Notes: a model not told the origin generated them from the sequence alone. Positions 1 through 7,880 are shown, counted from the stretch's first letter. The stretch is DNA of 10,025 bases from Ruminococcaceae bacterium UBA7135 (GCA_002492075.1 DKXD01000039.1:1-10025); one strand, 5' to 3'. Translations and numbers: made by a program.

Positions 1-2694
1 ATGAACTATATGGCAATGGCGGGATGGAAAACCGAGGAAATGCTCTCGGGTATTGACGCGGTGCTTGGGCTTGCAGCGGCTTCGGGCGGTGATCTTGCAA
101 CGACCTCGGATATTGTTACGGATGCGATCACCGCGTTTGGCTTGAAAGCCAAGGACTGCGCTCACTTTGCGGACGTTCTCGCGGCGGCTAGTGCAAATGC
201 AAACACAAATGTTGCTCTTATGGGAGAAACGTTTAAATACTGTGCGGCTGACGCGGGTTCCCTCGGTTTTTCGGCTGAAGATACCGTGACGGCTATCGGG
301 CTTATGGCAAGTGCGGGTATAAAGGGCAGCCAAGCGGGTACAGCACTACGCAAGCTGTTTACTCAGATGTCGGGCGACCTCACGCTTACAAGCAAGGAAT
401 TTGGCGACATTACCGTGAAAACCGCTAACGCAAGCGGGGAAATGCGCCCGTTTATTGACATTGTCAAGGATCTGAGGGAAGAGTTTTCAAAGCTCAACGA
501 CCAAGATAAAACCGCCGCCGCGAAGGAGCTTGTGGGACAATACGCGCAAACAGGCTTTAAAACGCTGATGAACGCTTCTGATGAGGATTTTCAAAAACTC
601 ACGGGCGCTATACAAAATTGCAAAGGCGCGGCTGCAGATATGGCGGAAACCATGGAGCAGAACGTCAGAGGTGCGGTAACAAAAATGAACTCCGCGCTTG
701 AGGGCGTGGGGATAGCGGTTTTCGACAAGTTTAAAGGCGGGCTGCTTGATGCAGTGAACATCTTCACGGAAACGCTCGGTGACCTTAAAACGGACATTGA
801 CGGCGGCTCGCTTGACAAGAGCATAGACAACCTTGCAGACAGTTTTAAGAACCTTGCGACATCAGCGGCGAACTTCGTCAAAAACAACCTTAGCGGATTT
901 ATAAACGGATTTGCTAACGCGCTGAATTTTGTAGCGAAGTTCCGTGTGGAAATGGGGAGCGCGCTGAAGGCGTTTATTGCGTTTAAGGCGGCACAGGGTA
1001 TCGGAAACGTTATTATGGGGATAGGGCGGGCGTTTTATACGTTGAGCGCAAATATCCAAATGGCGGGCAGCGCGATGAACGGGCTGAAAGTAGCTTTTGC
1101 ATCCAACCCCGTTGGCATGATTGCAACGGGCGTCAGCGCGTTGACGTTTGGTATATCGGAGCTTGTGGGACACACGAAAAACGCCTCCGACAGCATAGAG
1201 GACCTTAACCAAAAGTCGCAGGAGCTGGCGCAAAATGCCGCCAAATACAAGCAAGAGGTCGATGATCTTTCCGACATCAAAAAGGAGTACGAAGAACTCC
1301 ACGATGCAATAGACCCCGACGTTGACAGGACAACCGCGCTGACAGAGATACAAGAAAGGCTGAAAGATCAGTTCCCCGAACTCGCGAAACAGATCGACCT
1401 TGTGAACGGCAAGTATGACGAAATGAACGGTAAGCTGCAAGATGTTATTGACAAAACGTCTAAGGCATATAAAGTACAAGCCGAGGCGAATTTGAACGCC
1501 AAGAAAAAGATTGAACGCAGCGAAGATACCGAAATATCCGCTGATAAAATATCAGATTCTGAAATAAGCGGCGATATCGCTAAAGAGATAACACAACGCA
1601 TGAAAATGACCTCAAGCGGTTTTCTTGGATTAAAAACAAAAGTCGGTATTGCTTTCGACGGTGATTACGAAAAGCGACTCGATGAGATGAACGATCTTTA
1701 TGATCGCATTATGTCAATAGAAAACGGGAAATACGCAGAGGACAGCTTTACGCTTGCGCTCGCTGAAAAAATCAGCAAGGTACAAGAACTGAAAGAGGAA
1801 CTGGAAGCGGCACAGACAGAATACGACAAACTTAACGGCAAACAAACGGACACCGATACTTCCGGCTATGGAGGAGCGTGGCGCAACAAGGAAGAAGCCG
1901 AAAAAGCTCGGCGGCGGCAGGCAGAAAAAGAAGCCGAGGAGAAAGCCAGAGAAGAGCAGATCAAAGCCAATAAGGAGCTTTATGACAAGGAAAAGCAGCT
2001 TGCCGACGATAGGTATTCCGTGGGTGAATTATCGGAAGCCGCGTACTACGACAAGCTGACACAGCTGCGTGACGCTTATCTTCAAGCTCAAACGCACGAC
2101 TGGTATACAGCCACTGCGAAAATCAAGGGCTATCAGGATAAAAACCTCAAAGATCAGAAAAACGCACTCTCCGAAACGGAACTTGCTTACAAGAAAACCC
2201 TCGCCGCGATAGACGCAGAAATAGAGCGGCACAAGCGGGCGAAATCCGACAAGGAGTATGAGCAAAAGCTGGCCGATATCGACGATAGAATTAATTATGG
2301 CAGGCTTGACGAATTCGAGAAATACGAGCTTGAAAAGGAGCGGAAGAAGCTCCAAGAGGAACGCGAGGAAGAACTTTTCTCACGAAGAACTGCTGACGCA
2401 AAAGCGGCGGCTACGGAAAATTACAACACGCAGAAGGCTCTTTTGGACGCAAGCGCGAGCACGCGTGAATACACGACGGCGCTGGGAGATTACACGGGCG
2501 AGCTTAAAAACCTTTCGGGCGTTCTTAAGGGTGTTTCACAGACATTCACCGTGAACGGCAGCGGGGGCACATCGGTAAAAAACATCGACGAGAGTACCAA
2601 AAACGTCGTTAACAATGTTGTTTTGCAAGCTGTAAACAGGTCTAACGATCAAATTGTGAATGCGCTGATAAAGGCGTTGTCATCGCGGTTATAA
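1..2694 (+). CDS. Phage tail tape measure protein, N-terminus cut by window edge
   Basis: This is a tape measure protein, which sets tail length during assembly and is thought to help DNA pass the host envelope. The visible part is 897 residues. The first 230 or so match the TP901-type tape measure core: an opening MAMAGW segment, a DAITAFGL stretch, and an NVALMGETFKYCA block followed by AGSLGFSAEDTV. In this family the core normally follows about 100-200 upstream residues, so the ATG at base 1 is probably internal and the gene starts before the window. Hydrophobic stretches at about residues 320-400 fit the membrane-active part. Residues about 400-830 are charged, rich in Lys, Glu and Ala, and predicted coiled coil. 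The protein ends with a short Asn/Val-rich tail (VVNNVVLQAVNRS). The stop is directly followed by the ribosome binding site of the distal tail gene. Family assignment is firm; the true start is unknown. Confidence 0.9.
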   Translation: MNYMAMAGWKTEEMLSGIDAVLGLAAASGGDLATTSDIVTDAITAFGLKAKDCAHFADVLAAASANANTNVALMGETFKYCAADAGSLGFSAEDTVTAIGLMASAGIKGSQAGTALRKLFTQMSGDLTLTSKEFGDITVKTANASGEMRPFIDIVKDLREEFSKLNDQDKTAAAKELVGQYAQTGFKTLMNASDEDFQKLTGAIQNCKGAAADMAETMEQNVRGAVTKMNSALEGVGIAVFDKFKGGLLDAVNIFTETLGDLKTDIDGGSLDKSIDNLADSFKNLATSAANFVKNNLSGFINGFANALNFVAKFRVEMGSALKAFIAFKAAQGIGNVIMGIGRAFYTLSANIQMAGSAMNGLKVAFASNPVGMIATGVSALTFGISELVGHTKNASDSIEDLNQKSQELAQNAAKYKQEVDDLSDIKKEYEELHDAIDPDVDRTTALTEIQERLKDQFPELAKQIDLVNGKYDEMNGKLQDVIDKTSKAYKVQAEANLNAKKKIERSEDTEISADKISDSEISGDIAKEITQRMKMTSSGFLGLKTKVGIAFDGDYEKRLDEMNDLYDRIMSIENGKYAEDSFTLALAEKISKVQELKEELEAAQTEYDKLNGKQTDTDTSGYGGAWRNKEEAEKARRRQAEKEAEEKAREEQIKANKELYDKEKQLADDRYSVGELSEAAYYDKLTQLRDAYLQAQTHDWYTATAKIKGYQDKNLKDQKNALSETELAYKKTLAAIDAEIERHKRAKSDKEYEQKLADIDDRINYGRLDEFEKYELEKERKKLQEEREEELFSRRTADAKAAATENYNTQKALLDASASTREYTTALGDYTGELKNLSGVLKGVSQTFTVNGSGGTSVKNIDESTKNVVNNVVLQAVNRSNDQIVNALIKALSSRL

Positions 2695-2701
2695 GGGGGT
2701 G
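2693..2701 (+). promoter_or_regulatory. Ribosome binding site that decides the distal tail gene start
   Basis: The sequence AAGGGGGTG lies 6 bases before a TTG at 2708. A GTG at 2699 opens the same frame three codons earlier, but it sits inside this Shine-Dalgarno site and so has none of its own. TTG at 2708 is therefore the better start. Confidence 0.7.
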
Positions 2702-2707
2702 ATATTT

Positions 2708-3547
2708 TTGCAAAAAATCACGTTTCACAATGACATAAACGATCTTGAAGTGTCATTCGCTACCGATACGCCGAGGACGTTTTTATCCGCGTTTGACGGG
2801 AATTCGCTCGGCGCTGAGTTTGTTCAATTTAAGCCACTTTCCCGTGACGGCTCGCGAACGCTGTCTCATACGCTTTCCGCGCGAACGATAACGTTTACCG
2901 CCGTGTGGTACGGCGTGGAGAACGGGCGGCGGTCGCGTTCGAAGGCTTTGGATCTGTGGCAGACCCTGCAGTACGCGTTCGCGGTCGGAGATGTAGGCAC
3001 GCTGACGTGGACGAACGGCTCTGATGTGCGAACGATAGAGTGCTACGCCGTCGAAACGCCCGAACTCCGCGAGAGCTTGGGCGGTTTGTTTTCGGCAGAG
3101 TTTACTCTGATGGCGGACTATCCGCTGTGGAAAGGGAGCGAGGAGCACTTAAGGACCTTTTCGGGAACATTTACCTCAGACGGGCTTACGCTTGTAAATC
3201 CTTGTCCGATAGCGGTGCCGTTTACGGTGGTTCTGGACGGCAACATCGTGAGCGTTTACTGTCCCGCGCAGGAAAAACGGCTTGATATTGACGTGTCGCG
3301 GCACGGCGGGTACGATTACCCCGTTTACATCGACACGGCAAGGCAACGCGTTTACGGCTTTTCGCCGAATGGGAGCGGAGAACTCACGGAGGACGATCTT
3401 ACATCGTGCTTGTCGCCGCGATCGGCGTTTTTCGACCTTATGCCGGGGAGCAACCTAATCATTCTGACAATGAACGCAAGCTCCGCCGAAACGGACGCAA
3501 CGGTGAAATTTGAATGGTACGACTACTATATGGGGGTGAGCAAATGA
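2708..3547 (+). CDS. Phage distal tail protein (Dit-like, siphovirus tail component)
   Basis: This 279-residue protein fits the siphovirus tail component family (Sipho_tail/Dit). Dit proteins form the ring that joins the tail tube to the baseplate. The N-terminal half (about residues 1-140) has the typical opening QKITFHNDI, a beta-rich segment with SLSARTITFTAVWYG-like strands, a helix with ALDLWQTL, and the end-of-domain ADYPLWKGSE. The ADYPLW-type turn is common in this family. The second half is a beta-sandwich-like region (IAVPFTVVLDGNIV, YPVYIDTARQRVYG), and the C-terminus reads FEWYDYYMGVSK. Start chosen is TTG 2708, because the Shine-Dalgarno site at 2693-2701 fits it. The stop overlaps the next start (ATGA), which implies translational coupling with the baseplate gene. 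Position right after the tape measure supports the call. Confidence 0.85.
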   Translation: MQKITFHNDINDLEVSFATDTPRTFLSAFDGNSLGAEFVQFKPLSRDGSRTLSHTLSARTITFTAVWYGVENGRRSRSKALDLWQTLQYAFAVGDVGTLTWTNGSDVRTIECYAVETPELRESLGGLFSAEFTLMADYPLWKGSEEHLRTFSGTFTSDGLTLVNPCPIAVPFTVVLDGNIVSVYCPAQEKRLDIDVSRHGGYDYPVYIDTARQRVYGFSPNGSGELTEDDLTSCLSPRSAFFDLMPGSNLIILTMNASSAETDATVKFEWYDYYMGVSK

Positions 3548-5271
3548 TCTTTACAATTTACGATCCGCCGGACATCTCCAACAGCAAGACATGGGGCGAG
3601 CTTTGTGTGGGCGCGATCGTCGATGTGTCGAGCTGGGAGTACGAGGGGCAATTCTGCGGCGTGGGAACCTTCGAGCTTGTGGTTCCCGTGGGAGCGGAGG
3701 GCGTTGACAAGCTGAAACTCGACCGCTTTTTGATGTGCGGCGACGGCGGGTTTATCATCAAGCAGCTTGAATTCGGCGCGGATGAGGTGCAGGTTTCGGG
3801 GTACGACCTCAACGGGCTGTTGCTTGGTCGCCTGACGGTCGCAAAGACTGAGGACGGCAAGGACAAGCAGAGCGGCAGTACGGAGGCTATCGTAAAGCAC
3901 TACGTCGCGGCGAACTGCGTAAGCTCCGCCGACGAGGGGCGTAACTTTCCTGGGTTCGTCGTGGCGGCGAACCAAAACAGAGGTATCGCGAACGACGCGG
4001 CATCCCCGCGCCTGCAAGTTGTAGGCGATGTTATCAGCGATATTCTGTCTGCTCAAAAAATGGGCTGGAGAATAACGGCAATTGGCACGGAGGCAGGGTA
4101 CACGGGGAGCGAGAAGTTTTTGTTCGACGTTATCTCCGCGATCGATCGAACGTGGAATCAGACAGCGAACGATCCCGTGTCGTTCTCTTACGGCTTGGGA
4201 ACGGTGAACTCAATGAAATCCGAACAAAGCAGCGCGGACGCTCGGAACACACTCTACTGTGAGCTTTCAGACGGCACGGTGCAGACGTACTCGCCCACGG
4301 AGGGCAATTCGGGGTACGCGCGGACGGAGGATTTTGCGTCGCTTAGCTGTGAGCTGTCCGAGCTGTCAATCTACGCCGAACACGAGATAGCGGATCGCTT
4401 TGCCGCGATAAACAACGTGACCATTGAACATATCGACCCCTCTCAATGGGGCACAAAGATACACCTGGGCGACATTGTTACCGTATATGATAAACATATC
4501 GGGCTAAACTCCAACGATCACACGCTGGAAGCACTTATTACTGCCGTTAAGGTGAAACGCGCCAACGGAGAAAGCGAGATCAGCATTACTATCGGCGGCA
4601 CTCGTCCAAAGCTTATCGACCGCGTTTCCAAAGATGTAGGCGAGGTTTCTAAAAACGTGAGCGACGTTTCGAGCAAGACCAAAGAGATGATCACGCAATT
4701 TCCCGTGCAGGAGCAGCAGATAAATGAACTGGACGAACGCGTTACCACGATCGAAAAGGGCGGCGCTGGGCAGCACGACAGAATAATCGCGTCGAATGGT
4801 AATGCTTGGTTGGCAGCCCCTGTTACATGGGAAAAAGGCGGGGCATTTATATGTTTGGACACGGAAGGAAATCAAATAGCGGAAATTCGAAGCGCACATC
4901 ATTTGTGTACGGTACCAAACGATGATAAAGTGGATAGATACGGGGGCGATGTTCGGATTGCATCGATACCCGGGATAGTTCTGCAAGCAGAGACTGACTG
5001 GGGCTCCGAGTCAACAGGGGGTGCAGAGTTTGAAATCACAGGAGGTTTGAATTCTGGCGTGAGGCTGAAGATGGAATCACAAGAAGGCTTTTCAATTTGG
5101 GGGGGCGCGCCCTCGCCGGCTAAAGGGTTAATTCCCTCATTTAGCTGTCGAGGTATCAGATTGTTGATCACCCCAGAGGGGAAATTTACAGTGACCATAA
5201 GAGATGAAGATCTGATAGGACATCTTGTAACAAATAAAACTTATGAAGTGCAAATGACACAAAAACAATAA
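3544..5271 (+). CDS. ReqiPepy6 Gp37-like baseplate / tail-tip protein
   Basis: This 575-residue protein resembles the siphovirus ReqiPepy6 Gp37-like family, which sits where Tal-type baseplate hub proteins lie. Residues 1-about 355 form the family region: MIFTIYDPP start, then VGTFELVVP near 40, YDLNGLLLGR near 87-96, a Ser/Asp-rich middle, and a final GDIVTVYDKHIGL strand near 309-321. Residues about 360-405 are a heptad-like coiled coil (VSKDVGEVSKNVSDVSSKTK). The remaining 170 residues are beta-rich, unrecognised, and lower in GC (about 45 to 30 percent by hand count, against 60 percent near 3661-3720). This part is a candidate receptor or surface-contact domain. No peptidase or lysozyme motif was seen. 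The ATG at 3544 overlaps the previous stop and is preceded by GGGGGTGAG; an upstream in-frame start at 3514 would overlap the distal tail gene by 34 bases and was not used. Confidence 0.82.
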   Translation: MIFTIYDPPDISNSKTWGELCVGAIVDVSSWEYEGQFCGVGTFELVVPVGAEGVDKLKLDRFLMCGDGGFIIKQLEFGADEVQVSGYDLNGLLLGRLTVAKTEDGKDKQSGSTEAIVKHYVAANCVSSADEGRNFPGFVVAANQNRGIANDAASPRLQVVGDVISDILSAQKMGWRITAIGTEAGYTGSEKFLFDVISAIDRTWNQTANDPVSFSYGLGTVNSMKSEQSSADARNTLYCELSDGTVQTYSPTEGNSGYARTEDFASLSCELSELSIYAEHEIADRFAAINNVTIEHIDPSQWGTKIHLGDIVTVYDKHIGLNSNDHTLEALITAVKVKRANGESEISITIGGTRPKLIDRVSKDVGEVSKNVSDVSSKTKEMITQFPVQEQQINELDERVTTIEKGGAGQHDRIIASNGNAWLAAPVTWEKGGAFICLDTEGNQIAEIRSAHHLCTVPNDDKVDRYGGDVRIASIPGIVLQAETDWGSESTGGAEFEITGGLNSGVRLKMESQEGFSIWGGAPSPAKGLIPSFSCRGIRLLITPEGKFTVTIRDEDLIGHLVTNKTYEVQMTQKQ

Positions 5272-5283
5272 GGAGGCTAAACA

Positions 5284-7089
5284 ATGACAAAAACACCAAT
5301 ATTAACAGGCGCGGAGGTCTGTGTGAGCGACCTCGGCGGGCAAAACGTCGCGGTTAAAAACTTGAGCGGCGACACAGTATGGGCGAGTGCGTTCCCGAAC
5401 ATCACGGTGGGTGCGGACGGGGTCGTCGAGATACCCGCGGGCGGCGGTGAAGTCGTTTTGGACGCTCGCGGCGAGGTATATTTGCTCGGAACGGGCAAGG
5501 TGCAGTGCACAGGCACAGACTATGCAACGCCAAATTTTAAACTGCCGTCATCGTCAAGCGGCGGTGGCGGCGGAACAAGCGATGTTACAAAAGCGTATGT
5601 GGACGCGCAGGACAGCACAACACTCGGTGCGGCGAAAACGTACACAGATACGGCGGTAAACGCGGTCAAAGCGGACGTTACAACAAACGCCAATGATATT
5701 GCTGATTTGCAGACCGATATGACGGCGGCGCAGAACGCTATAATCACGAATTCAACAGCGATAGCAACAGTACAAACGGCAGCGGCTAATGCAAAAAGTG
5801 CTGCCGATAGCGCCCAAACTACTGCTGATACCGCACAAACTGCGGCTGAAACGGCGCAAACCACGGCGGACAGTGCACAGGCGGCTGCCGATACCAACGC
5901 AGCGAACATCACATCCACGGCCGCGGCTACTCTGGAGAGCGCAAAGACGTACACAGACACAAAAACAAGTGCCATTGACACTCGCGTTGCTGCTACTGAG
6001 ACAGCTATAACCACTCTCAACGGTACTGGGACAGGATCGGTCACAAAAGCAGTCGCGGACGGCATTGCGGAGGTAGTCGCGGGCGCTCCCGAAAGCTTGG
6101 ACACTCTCAAAGAGATCTCTGACTGGATAAGCAGCCACACGGAAAGCGCGGCGGCTATGAACTCTCAAATACAAGCAAACGCCGCAGATATAGAAGCATT
6201 GGGAACTGCCAAAGCCGACAAGACCGAGCTGCCGACAACGCTCCCCGCAAACGGCGGCAACGCTGATACGGTGAACGGGCACACGGTAAACGCGGACGTG
6301 CCGGAAAACGCGGTGTTCACGGACACTGTTTATTCGCTCCCTGCCGCGACCAAAACATCTCTCGGCGGAGTGAAAGTCGGCGATAACCTGTCGGTCGCGG
6401 CGGACGGAACGCTCTCCGCACCGATTTACAGCAACCCTAATCTGCTTGACAACCCCGATTTCAAGATAAATCAGCGCGGAGTGAGCGGCACCATAACGGC
6501 GGCGGGGTATTTTGTAGACCGTTGGAAGCTCAAAAGCGGCTCCGTTACGGTAAACGACAACAAAACGCTGACGCTTAACGGCACTATCGAGCAGATACTC
6601 GAGAACGCGGCGGGAGCGAATGTTACAGCTTCGTCCAACGCGGGCTCGATAAGCTATAACAACTCCACAAAGACGGTTTCACTTACCGGGCAAAACGTTA
6701 CGGTTTCGTGGGTCAAATTGGAACTTGGAAATAAAGCTACGCCGTTCGTGCCGCCGTCTCCCGGTGAAGAACTGATGAAATGTATGTATTATTATGAGCG
6801 AGGAGTTTGTGTGGTTCATTTAGCAAGTGATGTCTTTCCGTCGCTATTTTTGGGTTTAACCTTCGCGGCGCCCAAACGTGTTGCTCCTACTGTAAAAATG
6901 ACTGCATTATATTACAATGGCGTTAATAAGTCGTCCGACTTTTTTTATAATATATCCAACGTTCAGGTCGTAATTTCAACGTTAGATCCGAGATTTATGT
7001 TGACTAATGGTATACCGACAAGCAAAGGGATCATCAGAACAAATGATTATTTATACAAAATAGCATATGAAGCATCGGCAGATATTTAA
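5284..7089 (+). CDS. Phage tail fibre protein, coiled-coil shaft with receptor-binding tip
   Basis: This 601-residue protein is probably the trimeric host-recognition fibre. Residues 1-88 are a beta-rich attachment domain (NVAVKNLSGDTVW, EVYLLGTGKVQ). A Ser/Gly linker follows at 88-99. Residues 101-310 are a long Ala/Thr/Asp-rich coiled coil with two AKTYTDT copies (117-123, 220-226) and near-perfect heptads at 171-205. Then come EVVAGAPESLDTLKEISDWI (262-281), a motif common in such fibres, and an NADTVNGHTVNADVP block (326-340). Residues 383-497 look like a carbohydrate-binding-like jelly roll: NLLDNPDFKINQRGV, YFVDRWKL, and VKLELGNKATPFVPPSPGEEL, a signature ending. The last 100 residues (MYYYERG to YEASADI) are the probable tip and are markedly AT-rich. 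AAGGAGG overlaps the upstream stop, 8 bases before ATG. Receptor unknown. Confidence 0.87.
   Translation: MTKTPILTGAEVCVSDLGGQNVAVKNLSGDTVWASAFPNITVGADGVVEIPAGGGEVVLDARGEVYLLGTGKVQCTGTDYATPNFKLPSSSSGGGGGTSDVTKAYVDAQDSTTLGAAKTYTDTAVNAVKADVTTNANDIADLQTDMTAAQNAIITNSTAIATVQTAAANAKSAADSAQTTADTAQTAAETAQTTADSAQAAADTNAANITSTAAATLESAKTYTDTKTSAIDTRVAATETAITTLNGTGTGSVTKAVADGIAEVVAGAPESLDTLKEISDWISSHTESAAAMNSQIQANAADIEALGTAKADKTELPTTLPANGGNADTVNGHTVNADVPENAVFTDTVYSLPAATKTSLGGVKVGDNLSVAADGTLSAPIYSNPNLLDNPDFKINQRGVSGTITAAGYFVDRWKLKSGSVTVNDNKTLTLNGTIEQILENAAGANVTASSNAGSISYNNSTKTVSLTGQNVTVSWVKLELGNKATPFVPPSPGEELMKCMYYYERGVCVVHLASDVFPSLFLGLTFAAPKRVAPTVKMTALYYNGVNKSSDFFYNISNVQVVISTLDPRFMLTNGIPTSKGIIRTNDYLYKIAYEASADI
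5632..5652 (+). repeat. AKTYTDT repeat, copy 1 (fibre shaft)
   Basis: Codes for AKTYTDT at fibre residues 117-123. A second copy with synonymous differences lies at 5941-5961. Both copies begin an amphipathic segment, so the shaft seems built by internal duplication. Confidence 0.6.
5794..5898 (+). repeat. Heptad repeat tract in fibre shaft
   Basis: Codes for fibre residues 171-205, a run of seven-residue units of the type ADTAQTA, AETAQTT, ADSAQAA. The unit is Ala at core-like positions with Thr, Asp and Gln outside, as in long trimeric phage fibre shafts. The DNA copies differ by many synonymous and a few coding changes, so this is an old duplication and not a recent slippage array. Confidence 0.65.
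5941..5961 (+). repeat. AKTYTDT repeat, copy 2 (fibre shaft)
   Basis: Codes for AKTYTDT at fibre residues 220-226. It pairs with the copy at 5632-5652. Confidence 0.6.
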
Positions 7090-7106
7090 GGAACGGAGGT
7101 GAAAAT

Positions 7107-7361
7107 ATGGAAGAAAAATATGAAGTATTTGTTAAGATCGATGAATTTGGATCGATTGTCAATATAAACTCATCGGCTTTTCTGGAAAACACAAGCGGTT
7201 GGATAAAGATAGACGAGGGCGCGGGCGACAAGTATCATCACGCTCAGAACAACTATCTCGATAAGCCGCTTTACACTCTTGAAGGCAGGGAAGTGGTTTA
7301 TAACTACAAACTCGTTGATGGAAAGGTTGTTAATATTTCCAAAGAGGTATCGGGCTTGTAA
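7107..7361 (+). CDS. Small conserved phage protein downstream of tail fibre, role unknown
   Basis: This is an 84-residue acidic protein with no signal peptide or membrane segment. The layout is one I recognise from genes that follow fibres in Clostridia prophages: an opening strand (YEVFVKIDEFGSIVNINSS), a GWIKIDEG turn, a DKYHHAQNNYLDKPLY segment, and an ending VVYNYKLVDGKVVNIS. The function is not known; a fibre-associated or fibre-assembly role is suggested only by position. The ribosome binding site GGAGGTG lies 5 bases before ATG, and the gap from the fibre stop is 17 bases, so the gene is the last member of the tail operon. GC content is low, like the adjacent fibre tip, so tip and small gene may have been acquired together. 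Confidence 0.75.
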   Translation: MEEKYEVFVKIDEFGSIVNINSSAFLENTSGWIKIDEGAGDKYHHAQNNYLDKPLYTLEGREVVYNYKLVDGKVVNISKEVSGL

Positions 7362-7399
7362 AAGACCGCTTTGATAAGCGCTGTTTAGCAAATTAATAT

Positions 7400-7440
7400 A
7401 ACAATGTGGCTTCGGGCGAATATGCTTGCGCCACATTGTT
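7400..7440 (+). terminator. Hairpin after phage tail operon, probable terminator
   Basis: A perfect 11-base-pair stem (AACAATGTGGC at 7400-7410, GCCACATTGTT at 7430-7440) encloses a 19-base loop with a weak inner stem. It lies 39 bases after the last phage stop. The bases after it are T-rich (GTTTATG, then six T at 7452-7457), but no long T run starts directly at the stem, so it is a probable rather than classical terminator. Confidence 0.5.
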
Positions 7441-7464
7441 GTTTATGCCGCTTTTTTCATTTGA

Positions 7465-7807
7465 GTGCAACTCGCAGCGAAGATAGGTGTAGCAAAAAGC
7501 ACACTGGGCTATTATGAAAACGAAAACCGTATGCCCGATATTGAGATTTTAAGCCGAATTTGCAATGTGTTCAACTTTCCCGCCGATTATCCTCTCGGAC
7601 GCACGAACACGGAGGCTGACTTTTTATCCGAATTTCTCAAACATCAACGCTATGGAACACTTGACAAGCTGAATTATCTGATTGAGGATTTTGCTAATGA
7701 TTGTGATGAAGATTACGATTTACAGAGAGTTGCTGATAAGTCGCATAATTGACGCGGTTAAGGTCGGCACAGAGGAGTACAAGGAACAGCATAAACCGTG
7801 GGAGTGA
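7465..7807 (+). pseudogene. XRE-family repressor remnant, 5' truncated and probably frameshifted
   Basis: The reading frame from 7465 begins inside a helix-turn-helix domain of the XRE (Cro/C1) type: QLAAKIGVAKSTLGYYENE, then MPDIEILSRICNVF, and ADYPLGRTN, which in the family is usually ADYLLGRTN. The first helix and the start of helix 2 are missing. An in-frame TGA at 7462-7464 sits just before GTG 7465, and no ribosome binding site is present. Near 7725 the frame runs into RVADKSHN and a stop at 7750-7752. The +1 frame there continues as ELLISRIIDAVKVGTEEYKE, then QHKPWE and a stop at 7805-7807, which reads as a natural helical C-terminus. One frameshift would restore a single gene. Unable to bind DNA normally, it is likely dead. 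The alternative is a free-standing 36-codon gene at 7697-7807. Confidence 0.6.
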
Positions 7808-7820
7808 TTTTTGGGCATAG

Positions 7821-7854
7821 AAAAGCCGCCGAGCGCGTTAATGCGTTCGGCGGC
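7821..7854 (-). terminator. Rho-independent terminator of the sigma-serpin operon
   Basis: A 12-base-pair GC-rich stem with one G-U pair (7825-7836 with 7843-7854) has a 6-base loop. On the - strand it is followed by TTTT (7824-7821). It lies 26 bases after the serpin stop codon and is correctly placed for that operon. On the + strand the stem is followed by TGAAAAA, so it would not be a good + strand terminator. Confidence 0.8.
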
Positions 7855-7880
7855 TGAAAAATGTTTGAGTGGATAATAAT

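Larger units (their letters stand above)
1..7361 (+). mobile_element. Prophage tail module (partial, right part)
   Basis: Five consecutive + strand genes follow the standard siphovirus order: tape measure, distal tail protein, Gp37-like baseplate protein, tail fibre, small conserved protein. Gaps are 0 to 20 bases, with one 4-base overlap. No promoter was seen inside, so transcription probably comes from a late promoter upstream of the window. The head, portal and upstream tail genes would lie to the left. The lysis genes usually found after the fibre are missing here. The right boundary is uncertain. It lies between the last phage gene and the serpin operon terminator at about 7825, and a repressor remnant inside that gap may also be phage-derived. 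No attachment-site repeat can be assigned because only one end is visible. Confidence 0.85.

Noticed and set aside
3514..3543. Upstream start adding 10 residues to the baseplate protein
   Set aside because: It would overlap the distal tail gene by 34 bases without a ribosome binding site, while ATG 3544 has GGGGGTGAG upstream and the usual MIFTIYDPP beginning.
5794..5898. Short repeats in the fibre gene as a possible CRISPR array
   Set aside because: The units are 21-base coding heptads without spacers and with synonymous drift, so they are a protein repeat.
5520..6282. Long - strand open frames opposite the fibre shaft (206 and 176 codons)
   Set aside because: They are antisense products of the Ala/Thr-rich repeat region; their Val/Ala/Ser- or Cys/Arg-rich composition mirrors the repeats and no ribosome binding site supports them.
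7400..7440. The 11-base inverted repeat as an attachment site or operator
   Set aside because: Attachment cores are recognised as direct repeats at both prophage ends, and only one end is visible; position after the last gene with T-rich sequence fits a terminator better.
7362..7464. Possible tRNA or small RNA gene behind the phage operon
   Set aside because: Apart from the single hairpin there is no cloverleaf pattern or TTCRA-type loop, and no promoter was seen.
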